A stretch of 64,000 nucleotides of DNA from Pseudomonas marginalis (GCF_008692035.1 NZ_VTFG01000002.1:310001-374000), one strand, 5' to 3'. Numbered from the stretch's first letter, positions 49,898 through 58,199 are shown. Notes: generated from the letters alone by a model not told the origin. A program made the numbers and translations.

Positions 49898-50773
49898 ATG
49901 CACAACCCAACCTGCCCCGACTGGGCCGAAGCCCTGCTCAACGGCTTCAGCCAGATCTTCCTGCAACGCCATCCGCTGTGCGGCCTGCTGTGCCTGTTGG
50001 CGATCCTGGTCAGCGCCCCTGCCTTGCTTGGCGGGGCGCTGCTGGGGGGTGTCGCCGGGTTGCTCACGGCCCAGCGGCGCGGCTATCCCAAGGCCGAGCG
50101 CCAGGCGGGTATCTATAGCTACAACGGCGTATTGCTGGGCCTGTTGATCAGCCAGCATTTCGCCTGGTCGGCGTTGTTGCCGCCGCTGATCCTGGCGTGC
50201 GGCGGCCTGAGCGCGATCCTCACGCGGCAGTGGCTGAAACACGCCAGCCGGCCGCATGACCTGCCCGCCTACACCGCGCCCTTTGTCGGCCTGGGCTGGC
50301 TGCTGCTGGGCAGCGTCCCACACAGTGCCTTGGCCCTGGGCGAGCCCGATACCCTGGCGGTGCTCGGCGCGCCGTTCACCGGCCTCGCGCAAATCATGCT
50401 GCTGGACCAGCCGCTGGCGGGCGTGCTGATTGCCCTCGGCCTGTGGCTGGCGAACCGGCGTGCCGCGGTCTGGGCCGTGATCGGCGCCAGCAGCGGCGTA
50501 CTGATCGGATGGCTGCTGGACGACACCAGCGCCGCCCTCCTCGGCCTGCACAGCTACAACCCCGCTCTCGCGGCCCTGGCGCTGAGCCAGGCACGGCGCC
50601 AACCCTGGCTGCCGCTGCTCGGCATCCTGCTGGCGATCCTTCTCACACCGGGCTTTGCCGCCGTGCACCTGCCCGCACTCACCGCGCCGTTTATCCTCGC
50701 CTGCTGGCTGGTACGCGCCGGCGCCCGAATACTCAGGAAACCCCGCATGGACAGCCCCTTCGAATCCCCCTAG
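49898..50773 (+). CDS. Urea transporter (UT family)
   Basis: 291 residues from the ATG at 49898. The two internally repeated UT halves are visible, each with an LGGALLGG/NGVLLGLL-like motif: AGIYSYNGVLLGLLISQ in the first and LHSYNPALAALAL in the second. About ten hydrophobic segments. UT channels conduct urea across the inner membrane. Next to the glyoxylate operon it fits purine or allantoin use, which releases urea and glyoxylate; this link is inference. Confidence 0.87.
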   Translation: MHNPTCPDWAEALLNGFSQIFLQRHPLCGLLCLLAILVSAPALLGGALLGGVAGLLTAQRRGYPKAERQAGIYSYNGVLLGLLISQHFAWSALLPPLILACGGLSAILTRQWLKHASRPHDLPAYTAPFVGLGWLLLGSVPHSALALGEPDTLAVLGAPFTGLAQIMLLDQPLAGVLIALGLWLANRRAAVWAVIGASSGVLIGWLLDDTSAALLGLHSYNPALAALALSQARRQPWLPLLGILLAILLTPGFAAVHLPALTAPFILACWLVRAGARILRKPRMDSPFESP

Positions 50774-50804
50774 GCTTGCTCGATATTCGATTCAGGCGGG
50801 CTTT

Positions 50805-51629
50805 ATGGACAGCAACAACGACTGGCGTCAGCGGCTCTACATCATGGTTTTTCAGAGCGACACCGTCGCCGGGCGGCGCTTTGACGGCATCCTGCTGTTG
50901 ATCATCCTCGCCAGCCTGGTGATCGTGATGCTCGACAGCATCGACCAGGTCCACCAGAACTACGCCGATGTGCTGGCCTACATTGAATGGGGCTTCACCC
51001 TGATCTTCCTGATCGAGTACGGGTTGCGCCTGTACTGTTCGCCCAAGCCGTTGCGCTACGCCTTCAGCTTTTACGGGCTGGTGGATCTGCTCGCCATCGT
51101 GCCCGGCATCCTTGCGCTGTACTACAGCGACGCGCAATACCTGCTGATCATCCGCATCATCCGCATGCTGCGGATTTTCCGCGTGCTCAAGCTCAGCCCG
51201 TACCTCAAGCAGGCCAACTACCTGATGGCGGCGCTGCGCGGCAGCAAGCAGAAGATCGTGGTGTTCCTGGTGAGCGTATGCACCCTGGTCACGGTGTTCG
51301 GCACCTTGATGTATGTGATCGAAGGGCCGGAGCACGGCTTCACCAGTATCCCCAAAGGCATCTATTGGGCGATCGTGACGCTGACCACTGTGGGCTTTGG
51401 CGATATCGTGCCCAAGACGCCGTTGGGCCAGGTGATTTCGTCGCTGGTGATGATCACCGGTTACTCGATCATCGCCGTGCCCACGGGTATTTTTACGGCC
51501 GAACTGGCCAGTGCCATGCGTGGTGAGCAACTGCAGCACGACTGCCCGGTGTGCAGGAAAAACAGCCATGAGCCCAACGCGGCGTTCTGTTCGCGCTGTG
51601 GCAGCGCTCTTTTTAAGAAAGTGGAATAA
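50805..51629 (+). CDS. Voltage-gated-type potassium channel with C-terminal zinc ribbon
   Basis: 274 residues from the ATG at 50805. S1-S6 layout with about six membrane segments: S4 has regularly spaced arginines (IIRIIRMLRIFRVLKLSP) and the pore has the selectivity filter TTVGFGD. The C-terminus after S6 bears a four-cysteine ribbon CPVC..CSRCGSALF (C-x2-C, 13 residues, C-x2-C). It is a KvAP-like inner-membrane channel; ion and trigger are inferred. 31 bp after the urea transporter. Confidence 0.92.
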   Translation: MDSNNDWRQRLYIMVFQSDTVAGRRFDGILLLIILASLVIVMLDSIDQVHQNYADVLAYIEWGFTLIFLIEYGLRLYCSPKPLRYAFSFYGLVDLLAIVPGILALYYSDAQYLLIIRIIRMLRIFRVLKLSPYLKQANYLMAALRGSKQKIVVFLVSVCTLVTVFGTLMYVIEGPEHGFTSIPKGIYWAIVTLTTVGFGDIVPKTPLGQVISSLVMITGYSIIAVPTGIFTAELASAMRGEQLQHDCPVCRKNSHEPNAAFCSRCGSALFKKVE

Positions 51630-51652
51630 GCAAAGTTCTTTTTAATCTTTAA

Positions 51653-51680
51653 GCGACTAAGTGCCCCCGGCTATAGTCGC
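51653..51680. promoter_or_regulatory. Dyad over the predicted sbp promoter
   Basis: GCGACTA (51653-51659) and TAGTCGC (51674-51680) are perfect 7-base arms with 14 between; the right arm overlaps a -10-like CTATAGT. A site for a regulator of sulfate use is possible. Confidence 0.4.
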
Positions 51681-51725
51681 TGGCAATGTGCCTCCCCTCT
51701 TCTCCCGAACAACAAGGAATGAGCA

Positions 51726-52730
51726 GTGAAAAAACTCGTAAGCGCCTCTCTCCTGGCCGCCGGCCTTGCCCTCGCGGGCGCCGTCCAGGCCGCACCGGTC
51801 ACCCTGCTCAACGTCTCCTACGACGTGATGCGCGATTTCTACAAGGACTACAACGCCGCCTTCCAGAAGCACTGGGAAGCCGAGCACCCGAACGACAAGC
51901 TGACCCTGCAGATGTCCTTCGGCGGTTCCAGCAAACAAGCGCGCTCGGTGATCGACGGCCTGCCGGCTGACGTGATTACCATGAACATGGCCACCGACAT
52001 CAACGCCCTGGTCGACAACGGCAAACTGGTGCCGGACAACTGGGTCACCCGCCTGCCGAACAACAGCGCGCCGTTTACCTCGGCCACCGTGTTCATCGTG
52101 CGCAAGGGCAACCCGAAAGCCCTGAAAGACTGGCCGGACCTGCTCAAGGATGGCGTGCAGGTGATCGTGCCCAACCCGAAAACCTCGGGTAACGGCCGCT
52201 ACACCTACCTGTCGGCCTGGGGTTATGTGCTCAAGAACGGCGGCGACGAAGACAAGGCCAAGGCCTTTGTCGGCAAGCTGTTCAAACAGGCGCCCGTGCT
52301 GGACACCGGTGGCCGCGCCGCCACCACCACGTTCATGACCAACCAGATCGGCGACGTGCTGGTGACCTTCGAGAACGAAGCGGAAATGATCGCCCGTGAA
52401 TTCGGTCGCGATCAGTTCGAAGTGATCTACCCAAGCGTCTCCGCCGAAGCCGAGCCGCCGGTGTCGGTGGTGGATAAAGTGGTCGAGAAGAAAGGCACCC
52501 GCGTGGCGGCTGAAGACTACCTGAAGTACCTGTGGTCGCCGCAAGGCCAGGAAATCGCTGCCAACAACTACCTGCGCCCGCGTGACCCGAAGGTGCTGGC
52601 CAAGTACACCGACCGCTTCCCGAAAGTCGACTTCCTGTCGGTGGAGAAGACCTTTGGTGACTGGCGCACCGTGCAGAAAACCCACTTCAATGATGGTGGG
52701 GTTTTCGACCAGATCTACTCCGGTCAGTAA
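51726..52730 (+). CDS. sbp: Sulfate-binding periplasmic protein
   Basis: 334 residues. Signal peptide 1-22 (LALAGAVQA-AP). The mature protein starts VTLLNVSYDVMRDFYKDYNAAF, and has MSFGGSSKQARSVIDGLPADVITMNMATD and PNPKTSGNGRYTYLSAWGY, all hallmarks of Sbp/CysP. It delivers sulfate to the CysTWA transporter. The transporter genes are not in the window, so this is a monocistronic sbp. Confidence 0.95.
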   Translation: MKKLVSASLLAAGLALAGAVQAAPVTLLNVSYDVMRDFYKDYNAAFQKHWEAEHPNDKLTLQMSFGGSSKQARSVIDGLPADVITMNMATDINALVDNGKLVPDNWVTRLPNNSAPFTSATVFIVRKGNPKALKDWPDLLKDGVQVIVPNPKTSGNGRYTYLSAWGYVLKNGGDEDKAKAFVGKLFKQAPVLDTGGRAATTTFMTNQIGDVLVTFENEAEMIAREFGRDQFEVIYPSVSAEAEPPVSVVDKVVEKKGTRVAAEDYLKYLWSPQGQEIAANNYLRPRDPKVLAKYTDRFPKVDFLSVEKTFGDWRTVQKTHFNDGGVFDQIYSGQ

Positions 52731-52735
52731 CTGAC

Positions 52736-52769
52736 AAATGTGGGAGGGGGCTTGAACCCTCCCACATTT
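52736..52769. terminator. REP-derived perfect hairpin between convergent genes
   Basis: AAATGTGGGAGGG and CCCTCCCACATTT, 13-base perfect arms with an 8-base loop GGCTTGAA. It looks like a REPIN collapsed to its outer arms. Confidence 0.85.
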
Positions 52770-52786
52770 AGATCCGGGTTTTGCAG

Positions 52787-53401
52787 TTACATCGGCGGTG
52801 TCACGCCATCCTTGCCGGCTGAAATGGCTTGGGCAGTGATTTTCCCATCCGCCCCCTGCGCGGCAAACAACACCACCTTCACCCCCGGCTTGAGCAAGCT
52901 GCGGTCCCCCGGTTCCAGGTTGACGATCGGCACATCCTCCGGCACCACGATCTTCTGTTCGCCGCCTTTGTATTTCACGGTCAACGTCCGCCCTTTGCTG
53001 ACCACCAGGTCGCCGACGGTGCCGTTGGTCATGCTGCTGCCTTCCTTCAGGTCAAACGCCCGATGCCCGTCCCCCGTGCCGGCCATGGCCGGTGGGAACA
53101 CATGCACTTCCAGCGCCGTCAGGGTGCCGTCGGCGTTGGGCATGGCGGCCGAGCCGATGTAGCTGCCGGGTTTTATTTCGTCGATCCTGGCCAGGGTAAC
53201 GGCGCGCACCTGGGTATCCTTGGTCAGGTGCACGGTGACGTCTTCACCGCTGTTGACCTTGACCTGCATCGCATCACCGTCCATCGCGGTGATTGCCCCG
53301 CGTACGCCTACGCGCGGTGCATCGGCGGCATTGGCCAGGCCGAGGGCCATCGCAACAGCGAGGCTTGAAGCCAGGAGTATCTTGTTGAGCGTGATTTTCA
53401 T
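52787..53401 (-). CDS. Exported DUF5666-like beta-barrel/OB-like protein
   Basis: 204 residues from the ATG at 53401. Signal peptide 1-25 (AMALGLANA-AD). The mature protein is rich in short strands, with two similar halves (RVGVRGAITAMDGDAMQVKVNSG, and GTVGDLVVSKGRTLTVKYKGGEQKIVV), as in DUF5666 domains. It is periplasmic with no known function. A REP-derived hairpin follows. It diverges from the MFS gene. Confidence 0.75.
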   Translation of the reverse strand: MKITLNKILLASSLAVAMALGLANAADAPRVGVRGAITAMDGDAMQVKVNSGEDVTVHLTKDTQVRAVTLARIDEIKPGSYIGSAAMPNADGTLTALEVHVFPPAMAGTGDGHRAFDLKEGSSMTNGTVGDLVVSKGRTLTVKYKGGEQKIVVPEDVPIVNLEPGDRSLLKPGVKVVLFAAQGADGKITAQAISAGKDGVTPPM

Positions 53402-53542
53402 GGCGCTGGATTTCCTGTTTCGGCAGTTGTTTCTGAATGTATCATCACCCGGCATAAGTGATATCACCACAAACGGCCTACTCGCCGTTGAGCCTTGTCT
53501 TTACTCTCGCTCGCCATCTACCTTCGCTTTTATGAGAACACC

Positions 53543-54739
53543 ATGAATGCTACCCCCCATGCTACGAGCACCATGACCCGCGCAATGGTGATGCTGTTTG
53601 CGTTTTGCTGCGGCGCCATCGTCGCCAACATCTACTACGCCCAGCCGATCATCGAACTGATCGCACCGGACATCGGCCTCACCCCGGCGATGGCCAGCCT
53701 GATTGTGTCCCTGACGCAGATCGGCTATGCCCTCGGCCTGTTCTTCCTGGTCCCCCTGGGCGACCTGCTGGAAAACCGCAAGCTGATGATCATCACGACC
53801 CTGGTGGCGATTGCCAGCCTGCTGGGTGCGGCCTTTACCGAACAACCGAACCTGTTCCTGCTGGTGTCGTTGCTGATCGGCTTCAGTTCGGTGTCGGTAC
53901 AGATCCTGATCCCCCTGGCCGCACACCTGGCGCCCGCCGAGTCTCGGGGTCGGGTGGTCGGCAGCATCATGGGTGGGCTGCTGTTGGGCATCCTGCTGGC
54001 GCGGCCAGTGTCCAGCGTCGTGGCTGACCATTTTGGCTGGCGCGCGATGTTCATGGCCGCCGCCGCGTTGATGGTATTTATCAGCGTGGTGCTGATGCTG
54101 ACCATCCCCAAGCGCCAGCCGGACCACAGCGCCAGCTATGGCCAATTGCTGCGCTCCCTGGGCACCCTGTTGCGAGAACAACCGCTGCTGCGTCAACGCG
54201 CGTTTTACCAAGGTTGCATGTTCGCCACGTTCAGCCTGTTCTGGACCGCCGCCCCGCTGGAGCTGGTGCGCAACCACGGCCTGAGCCAGACCCAGATCGC
54301 GATCTTCGCCCTGGTCGGTGCTATCGGCGCCATTGCCGCCCCCATCGCCGGACGCCTGGCCGATGCCGGTCACACCCACCGCGCATCGCTGCTGGCCATG
54401 GTCTTTGCGGTATTGAGCTTCCTGCCGGCCTTCGTGCACCCGCTGTACAGCGTCATCGGCCTGGCGGTGACCGGCGTGGTCCTGGACTTCTGCGTGCAGA
54501 TGAACATGGTCCTCGGCCAACGCGCCATCTATGCACTCGACGCCAACAGCCGCAGCCGCTTGAACGCGTTGTACATGACCAGCATCTTCATCGGTGGTGC
54601 CTTCGGCTCGGCGATTGCCAGCAGCGTGTACGAACACGGCGGCTGGCTGGGTGTGATGCTGGTGGGCAGCGCGTTCCCGCTGGTGGCGTTGTTGCGGTTC
54701 CTCAGTGCGTCGCGGCAAACGGCTGTCGCCACCGCCTAG
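53543..54739 (+). CDS. MFS transporter (drug/sugar efflux type)
   Basis: 398 residues from the ATG at 53543. Twelve hydrophobic segments; the motif between helices 2 and 3 reads FFLVPLGDLLENRKLM, and helix 1 has YYAQPIIELIAPDIG, typical of YnfM/AraJ-like exporters in Pseudomonas. The substrate is unknown. The stop TAG shares the CTAG palindrome with the stop of the convergent hicB. Confidence 0.88.
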   Translation: MNATPHATSTMTRAMVMLFAFCCGAIVANIYYAQPIIELIAPDIGLTPAMASLIVSLTQIGYALGLFFLVPLGDLLENRKLMIITTLVAIASLLGAAFTEQPNLFLLVSLLIGFSSVSVQILIPLAAHLAPAESRGRVVGSIMGGLLLGILLARPVSSVVADHFGWRAMFMAAAALMVFISVVLMLTIPKRQPDHSASYGQLLRSLGTLLREQPLLRQRAFYQGCMFATFSLFWTAAPLELVRNHGLSQTQIAIFALVGAIGAIAAPIAGRLADAGHTHRASLLAMVFAVLSFLPAFVHPLYSVIGLAVTGVVLDFCVQMNMVLGQRAIYALDANSRSRLNALYMTSIFIGGAFGSAIASSVYEHGGWLGVMLVGSAFPLVALLRFLSASRQTAVATA

Positions 54740-55140
54740 GAACGCACCAACTTCTCCAAAGCCGCATCCGCCAGAAATGACGAGCGGCTTTTGACCTTGT
54801 GCTCGCGCACATACCGGTCAATTCGCTGGATGACATAGCCGGGCAAGGTCACATTGACCTTCTCGGTCTTGCCCAGATACGGCGAGATGTCCAGTTCCAG
54901 CATGCCCCAGCCCATCCCGGCATAGTCTTCATGGGTGTGATGAGTGCCCACCGACCTTGGCATCGGAATCACCCCGCCCTCGGCGGCGATCTCCTGCAGC
55001 AGGATGTGCGCGACTTCCACCGCGGCGTTGTAGGCCTCTTCGAAACTGTCCCCGGCGGTGACTGCGCCTGGAATATCGGGGATCTGGATACCGGTGGCGG
55101 TGAAGTCATCGCCCCATTCGATACAGATTGGGTATTGCAT
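54736..55140 (-). CDS. hicB: HicB-type antitoxin
   Basis: 134 residues: N-terminal HicB fold YPICIEWGDDFTATGIQIPDIPGAVTAGDSFEEAYNAAVEV, and a C-terminal ribbon-helix-helix (VNVTLPGYVIQRIDRYVREHKVKSRSSFLADAALEKL) for DNA binding. It neutralises HicA and represses the pair. It follows hicA by 11 bases. Confidence 0.92.
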   Translation of the reverse strand: MQYPICIEWGDDFTATGIQIPDIPGAVTAGDSFEEAYNAAVEVAHILLQEIAAEGGVIPMPRSVGTHHTHEDYAGMGWGMLELDISPYLGKTEKVNVTLPGYVIQRIDRYVREHKVKSRSSFLADAALEKLVRS

Positions 55141-55151
55141 GAATGCTCTCC

Positions 55152-55340
55152 TTAAAACTGAAACAGCCCGGCACGTTTCCTGATGCTTCTGATGGTGCCC
55201 AGCGGCAGATCCTTCTTCGGATGCGGCACCGGGATCGTGTACGGGTTATAGCGGTGGGTAAAAATAGGATGACTGCCCGTGACCCGATCCAGCACCCAAC
55301 CCGCCTCTTGCAGCGCCTTGATCAATAGCCTGCCTTGCAC
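55152..55340 (-). CDS. hicA: HicA-type mRNA interferase toxin
   Basis: 62 residues, a single double-stranded-RNA-binding-like fold: LLIKALQEAGWVLDRVTGSHPIFTH and IPVPHPKKDLPLGTIRSIRKRAGL. The catalytic His in GSH is kept, but the usual second His is Pro (GSHP rather than GSHH), which is found in some HicA proteins. It cleaves mRNA when freed from HicB. Upstream, 55341-55542 holds no other gene. Confidence 0.9.
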   Translation of the reverse strand: MQGRLLIKALQEAGWVLDRVTGSHPIFTHRYNPYTIPVPHPKKDLPLGTIRSIRKRAGLFQF

Positions 55341-55542
55341 ACCAGCCTCCTTGGCTCGGCCTAAATAAAAGCAACCCTAGAGTTATCTTTACTCAAGCGT
55401 TGAAAACCGCCAACCGAATGACATGCCATGGGTATTCCCCACAGGCTTGTCTGTGCATGGCAAGGGCCAGGGCGCCGGCGTTTGCCGACCATGGCAGGCG
55501 CTGATCAAGGCCTGAGCCTGTCAGCGCCTCGTCATGGCAGTG

Positions 55543-57039
55543 TTATCTGCGGGCATCCGACGGCTGGACGATGTTTTGTATCCACTGCAACAAGGCTGAG
55601 AACGCCTTGATCATTACCTCGCGTAACGCTGCAAGCGGGTCCGCGCTGCTATCCAGCGGGGGCGCCGGCGGCGGCGCAGGGGCCGGTGTGGGGACAACCT
55701 TCGGTGCGGGTTTAACCTCCGGCTTTTGCCCCTGCCACTGCACATCGCCGGGTTTGATCTGGCCAATGCTCTTGACCACCAGGTCGGCGCTGCCGCTCCC
55801 CTTCAGATCTATCTCCAGGCTTGAACGCCCGGTGGCCGCGTCGTGCCTGAGCAATGCCTCGCCGGCGCGACCAGAGAATCGATCAGTGAACGTCAGGGCA
55901 CCGACGCGCGCCTCTTTCAATGCACCCGAGACGTCAATCTTGTCCGTCCCGCTGGTAAAGTCCTCGATCAGGTCAGGCTGCTGCGGTGTGGAGTGGCTGG
56001 CCTTGTCGTAGTCAAAAATATCCGCCCCGCCGCCGCCCCGCAGCCTGTCTGCACCCAAGCCGCCCTTGAGCCGATTGTCCGCGTCATTCCCCGTCAAGAC
56101 ATCACGTCCGGCCCCACCGATGGCGTTTTCAACCACGCAGCCCTTGGCGATGGAAACATTGCCCTTCAAGCCGCCCACATCAGAAAACGACTCGGCTTTC
56201 AAATTGATGTTCTGGTTCTGGGAAAACCCGGAACAATCCAGGGTGTCGTTACCGCCCCCATCCCATATGCAAAAGATAGCTTTATCCCTCGCACTGGTGA
56301 GGGTCATGGCGTCGCGGCCGGTATTGGAATTGAAGCCGTAGGTGGTGTCGGTGTTGCGGGTTTTGTGATTGGCCCCATAGAGCCGCTGAGCGGCTGCGAT
56401 GTCATCCATCATCGGGGCAGAGGGATTCGAATACCGAAAATCATGGCCGGCCTGGTTCGTCTCCGACCAGTAGCTCATCACACTGCGTGCCTTGGTATCG
56501 CCGGCATACCTGGCACCATTGTTGTAATCAGCGCCGCCGCCATTGTAGTCACCCGGATGCTGCAGGCCGATGGCGTGGCCGATTTCATGCACGGTAGTGA
56601 CTGAAAAGTGACTGCCCTGCGCCGGCGAACTACTTTCTCGCAGTGTGCCGACCGTGGCCGTGGTGGTGGTAATGCCGCGCGAGGGTGAGCTGGCGACGCC
56701 ACGGTCACCGTGCGGGTTGTTTTTGATGTGAACCGTGCCGTCGGCGCCGGCTGCCCGCTCCTTGAAACTGATGTTGGCCACGTCCTCCCAATATTGCACC
56801 GCCTGGCGCACTCGGCGCTGCTGCGCGGCGCTGAACGTCGGGTCCACCGTATAGGAGAGATCGATCCGCTTGTCGCCATTACGGTCGTGGAAGTGCAGGT
56901 TGTCGCGGGTGATGTACTTTCCGGCCTGTTCCGTCGTGAAGGTTGGTTTGCGACCGGCGCCCACACCATAGGGGCCAGGATCGGAAGGCGGCAGGTTTTC
57001 AAGTGAGAAGTTGAGCCGAGAACGTTCAGAGCAAATCAT
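55543..57039 (-). CDS. Serralysin-type RTX metalloprotease with unusual C-terminus
   Basis: 498 residues. Zinc site HEIGHAIGLQHPGDYN with His151, Glu152, His155, His161, Met-turn SVMSYW (Met188, Tyr190), and RTX calcium repeats GGAGRDVLTGNDADN/RLKGGLGADRLRGGGGADIF at about 308-342. No signal peptide, as expected for type I secretion. Oddities: after the usual end of the beta-roll (LVVKSIGQIKPGDVQW, residue 436) there is a 60-residue extension with a Pro-Ala-rich linker and an amphipathic helix (ALREVMIKAFSALLQWIQNIVQP), no typical hydrophobic DFxV-type end, and cysteines at 257, 269 and 301. No aprDEF transporter or inhibitor gene is adjacent. Might act on host or competitor proteins. Confidence 0.88.
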   Translation of the reverse strand: MICSERSRLNFSLENLPPSDPGPYGVGAGRKPTFTTEQAGKYITRDNLHFHDRNGDKRIDLSYTVDPTFSAAQQRRVRQAVQYWEDVANISFKERAAGADGTVHIKNNPHGDRGVASSPSRGITTTTATVGTLRESSSPAQGSHFSVTTVHEIGHAIGLQHPGDYNGGGADYNNGARYAGDTKARSVMSYWSETNQAGHDFRYSNPSAPMMDDIAAAQRLYGANHKTRNTDTTYGFNSNTGRDAMTLTSARDKAIFCIWDGGGNDTLDCSGFSQNQNINLKAESFSDVGGLKGNVSIAKGCVVENAIGGAGRDVLTGNDADNRLKGGLGADRLRGGGGADIFDYDKASHSTPQQPDLIEDFTSGTDKIDVSGALKEARVGALTFTDRFSGRAGEALLRHDAATGRSSLEIDLKGSGSADLVVKSIGQIKPGDVQWQGQKPEVKPAPKVVPTPAPAPPPAPPLDSSADPLAALREVMIKAFSALLQWIQNIVQPSDARR

Positions 57040-57405
57040 GGGACAGTGCGCTCCTTATAGTAAGTTGATGAGTCGAGTCAATCAGAATCGACGCAATAAA
57101 CTCCCATGCAGAAAACGCTCAGGACAGCGCTGATTTAGTTCGTACTGAAACACCTTAAGGCGGCGCAACATGCGCTAAGACAGGCACTAAACCACTTGCA
57201 ATTTAAACAACTGAACACACACTTTCGCGCAAAAAAACCTATTGGATTCTCAGGAAAAAAACATAATCCTACAAAACCGTGCTGCTTCGACTACACCAAA
57301 TCCGCCTTCACCCAGATACATGCACTTAACTTTTTCCGCCGAGTTCGCTGCATGTCAGGATCTCGCCGCTTGACATGCCCCGCACCTCACCGGTGCAGAG
57401 CAGGG
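57040..57405. other. 366-bp AT-richer intergenic region
   Basis: Between the protease start and the phnN stop. It is A/T-rich compared with its surroundings (stretches such as GCAAAAAAACC, GGAAAAAAAC). It carries a stem CATGTCA/TGACATG (57351-57377). No gene was recognised; the protease promoter should be in 57040-57180. Confidence 0.6.
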
Positions 57406-57978
57406 TCAGGTCAATACGCAATGCCTCTGGTTCAGGCAACACAGCAGGCGCTCGACCGTGTGCTCCAGTGGCCCGGAGTTATCCAGCACAAACAACCCCG
57501 AGCCATTGCCGGCGATCAGGTCGGCGGTGAACCGTGCATTGCGCGCCAGGCGCTCCTCGATATCCGCCAGGGCCTCACGCCCCCGCGCCACCAGGCGCTG
57601 GCGCAATACGGCTTGATCCACCGCCAGCAACAGCACCCACACATCCGGGTAGCGCTCGCGGGTCTGCGCCAGGTGCGCGCGAGAACCATTGACCAGCACG
57701 TCCTCCCCCGCCGCCAGCCATTCGTCGATGACCTTGGGAATGCCGTAGGACAACCCGTTGGCGTGCCAACTGAGGGCAAACGCGCCCTCGGCCTGCATCA
57801 CGGCGAATTGCTCCGGGCTGACACCCTGGGCCGCCTCACCCACCGCTTCCGCCGAGCGTGTGATCACGCGGCGCACAATCCGGCAACCGCGTTCGGCCAA
57901 TCGTGGGCGTGCAGCCTCCAACAGGCTGTCCTTGCCCGAACCCGATGGCCCGATGAGATAGATCAACCTGCCCGCCAT
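57406..57978 (-). CDS. phnN: Ribose 1,5-bisphosphate phosphokinase
   Basis: 190 residues from the ATG at 57978. P-loop LIYLIGPSGSGKDSLL; other P-loop kinase words are VITRSAEAVGE, GLSYGIPKVIDEWLAAGEDVLVNGSR. PhnN makes PRPP from ribose 1,5-bisphosphate in the C-P lyase pathway. The frame is intact but its former partner phnM is only a remnant upstream (TGATG overlap at 57976-57980) and no other phn gene is seen. It may still be useful in PRPP salvage, or be decaying. Confidence 0.93.
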   Translation of the reverse strand: MAGRLIYLIGPSGSGKDSLLEAARPRLAERGCRIVRRVITRSAEAVGEAAQGVSPEQFAVMQAEGAFALSWHANGLSYGIPKVIDEWLAAGEDVLVNGSRAHLAQTRERYPDVWVLLLAVDQAVLRQRLVARGREALADIEERLARNARFTADLIAGNGSGLFVLDNSGPLEHTVERLLCCLNQRHCVLT

Positions 57979-58177
57979 CAAAACACCCTCTTCGCTTGTC
58001 GCCAGACTGGTTGCACCACGGGTAGCCTGCGCGAATCCTGACCCGCAACAGGCCGGACGGTTAGTAGTCACCGGAAAGTATATCCAGCAATCCCTCGGCA
58101 GCCAGACCGGCGGCGGCCACAGTACCGGAGTGCGAGCCGCCACGCACCATGATCGATGTGCCCATCAAAACAGTAAG
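57978..58177 (-). pseudogene. phnM: Remnant of phnM (C-P lyase alpha-D-ribose triphosphate hydrolase)
   Basis: The minus strand codes VLMGTSIMVRGGSHSG and then TVAAAGLAAEGLLDILSGDY, closely matching the C-terminal metal-site region of PhnM (VLMGAPNIVRGGSHSGN). A nonsense TAA then replaces the second Tyr of DYY (58061-58063), about 60 codons are lost between the next LL and LLRVRI, and a one-base loss shifts the frame before PVVQPVWRQAKRVF and the TGA. The stop overlaps the phnN ATG as in an intact operon. Everything upstream of VLMG is gone. Confidence 0.9.
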
Positions 58178-58196
58178 GCGACCCGAAGGTCGCCTT
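58175..58196 (-). terminator. Stem-loop after lipoprotein gene
   Basis: AAGGCGACC-CGAA-GGTCGCCTT just after the lipoprotein stop; the exit side has only short T runs (ACTGTTTT), so termination may be partial. It abuts the phnM remnant, marking the deletion edge. Confidence 0.75.
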
Positions 58197-58199
58197 TTG

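Noticed and set aside
57196..58041. Plus-strand open frame of 281 codons across phnN
   Set aside because: It opposes intact phnN and the phnM relic; the N-terminal part lies in AT-rich intergenic DNA and shows no domain.
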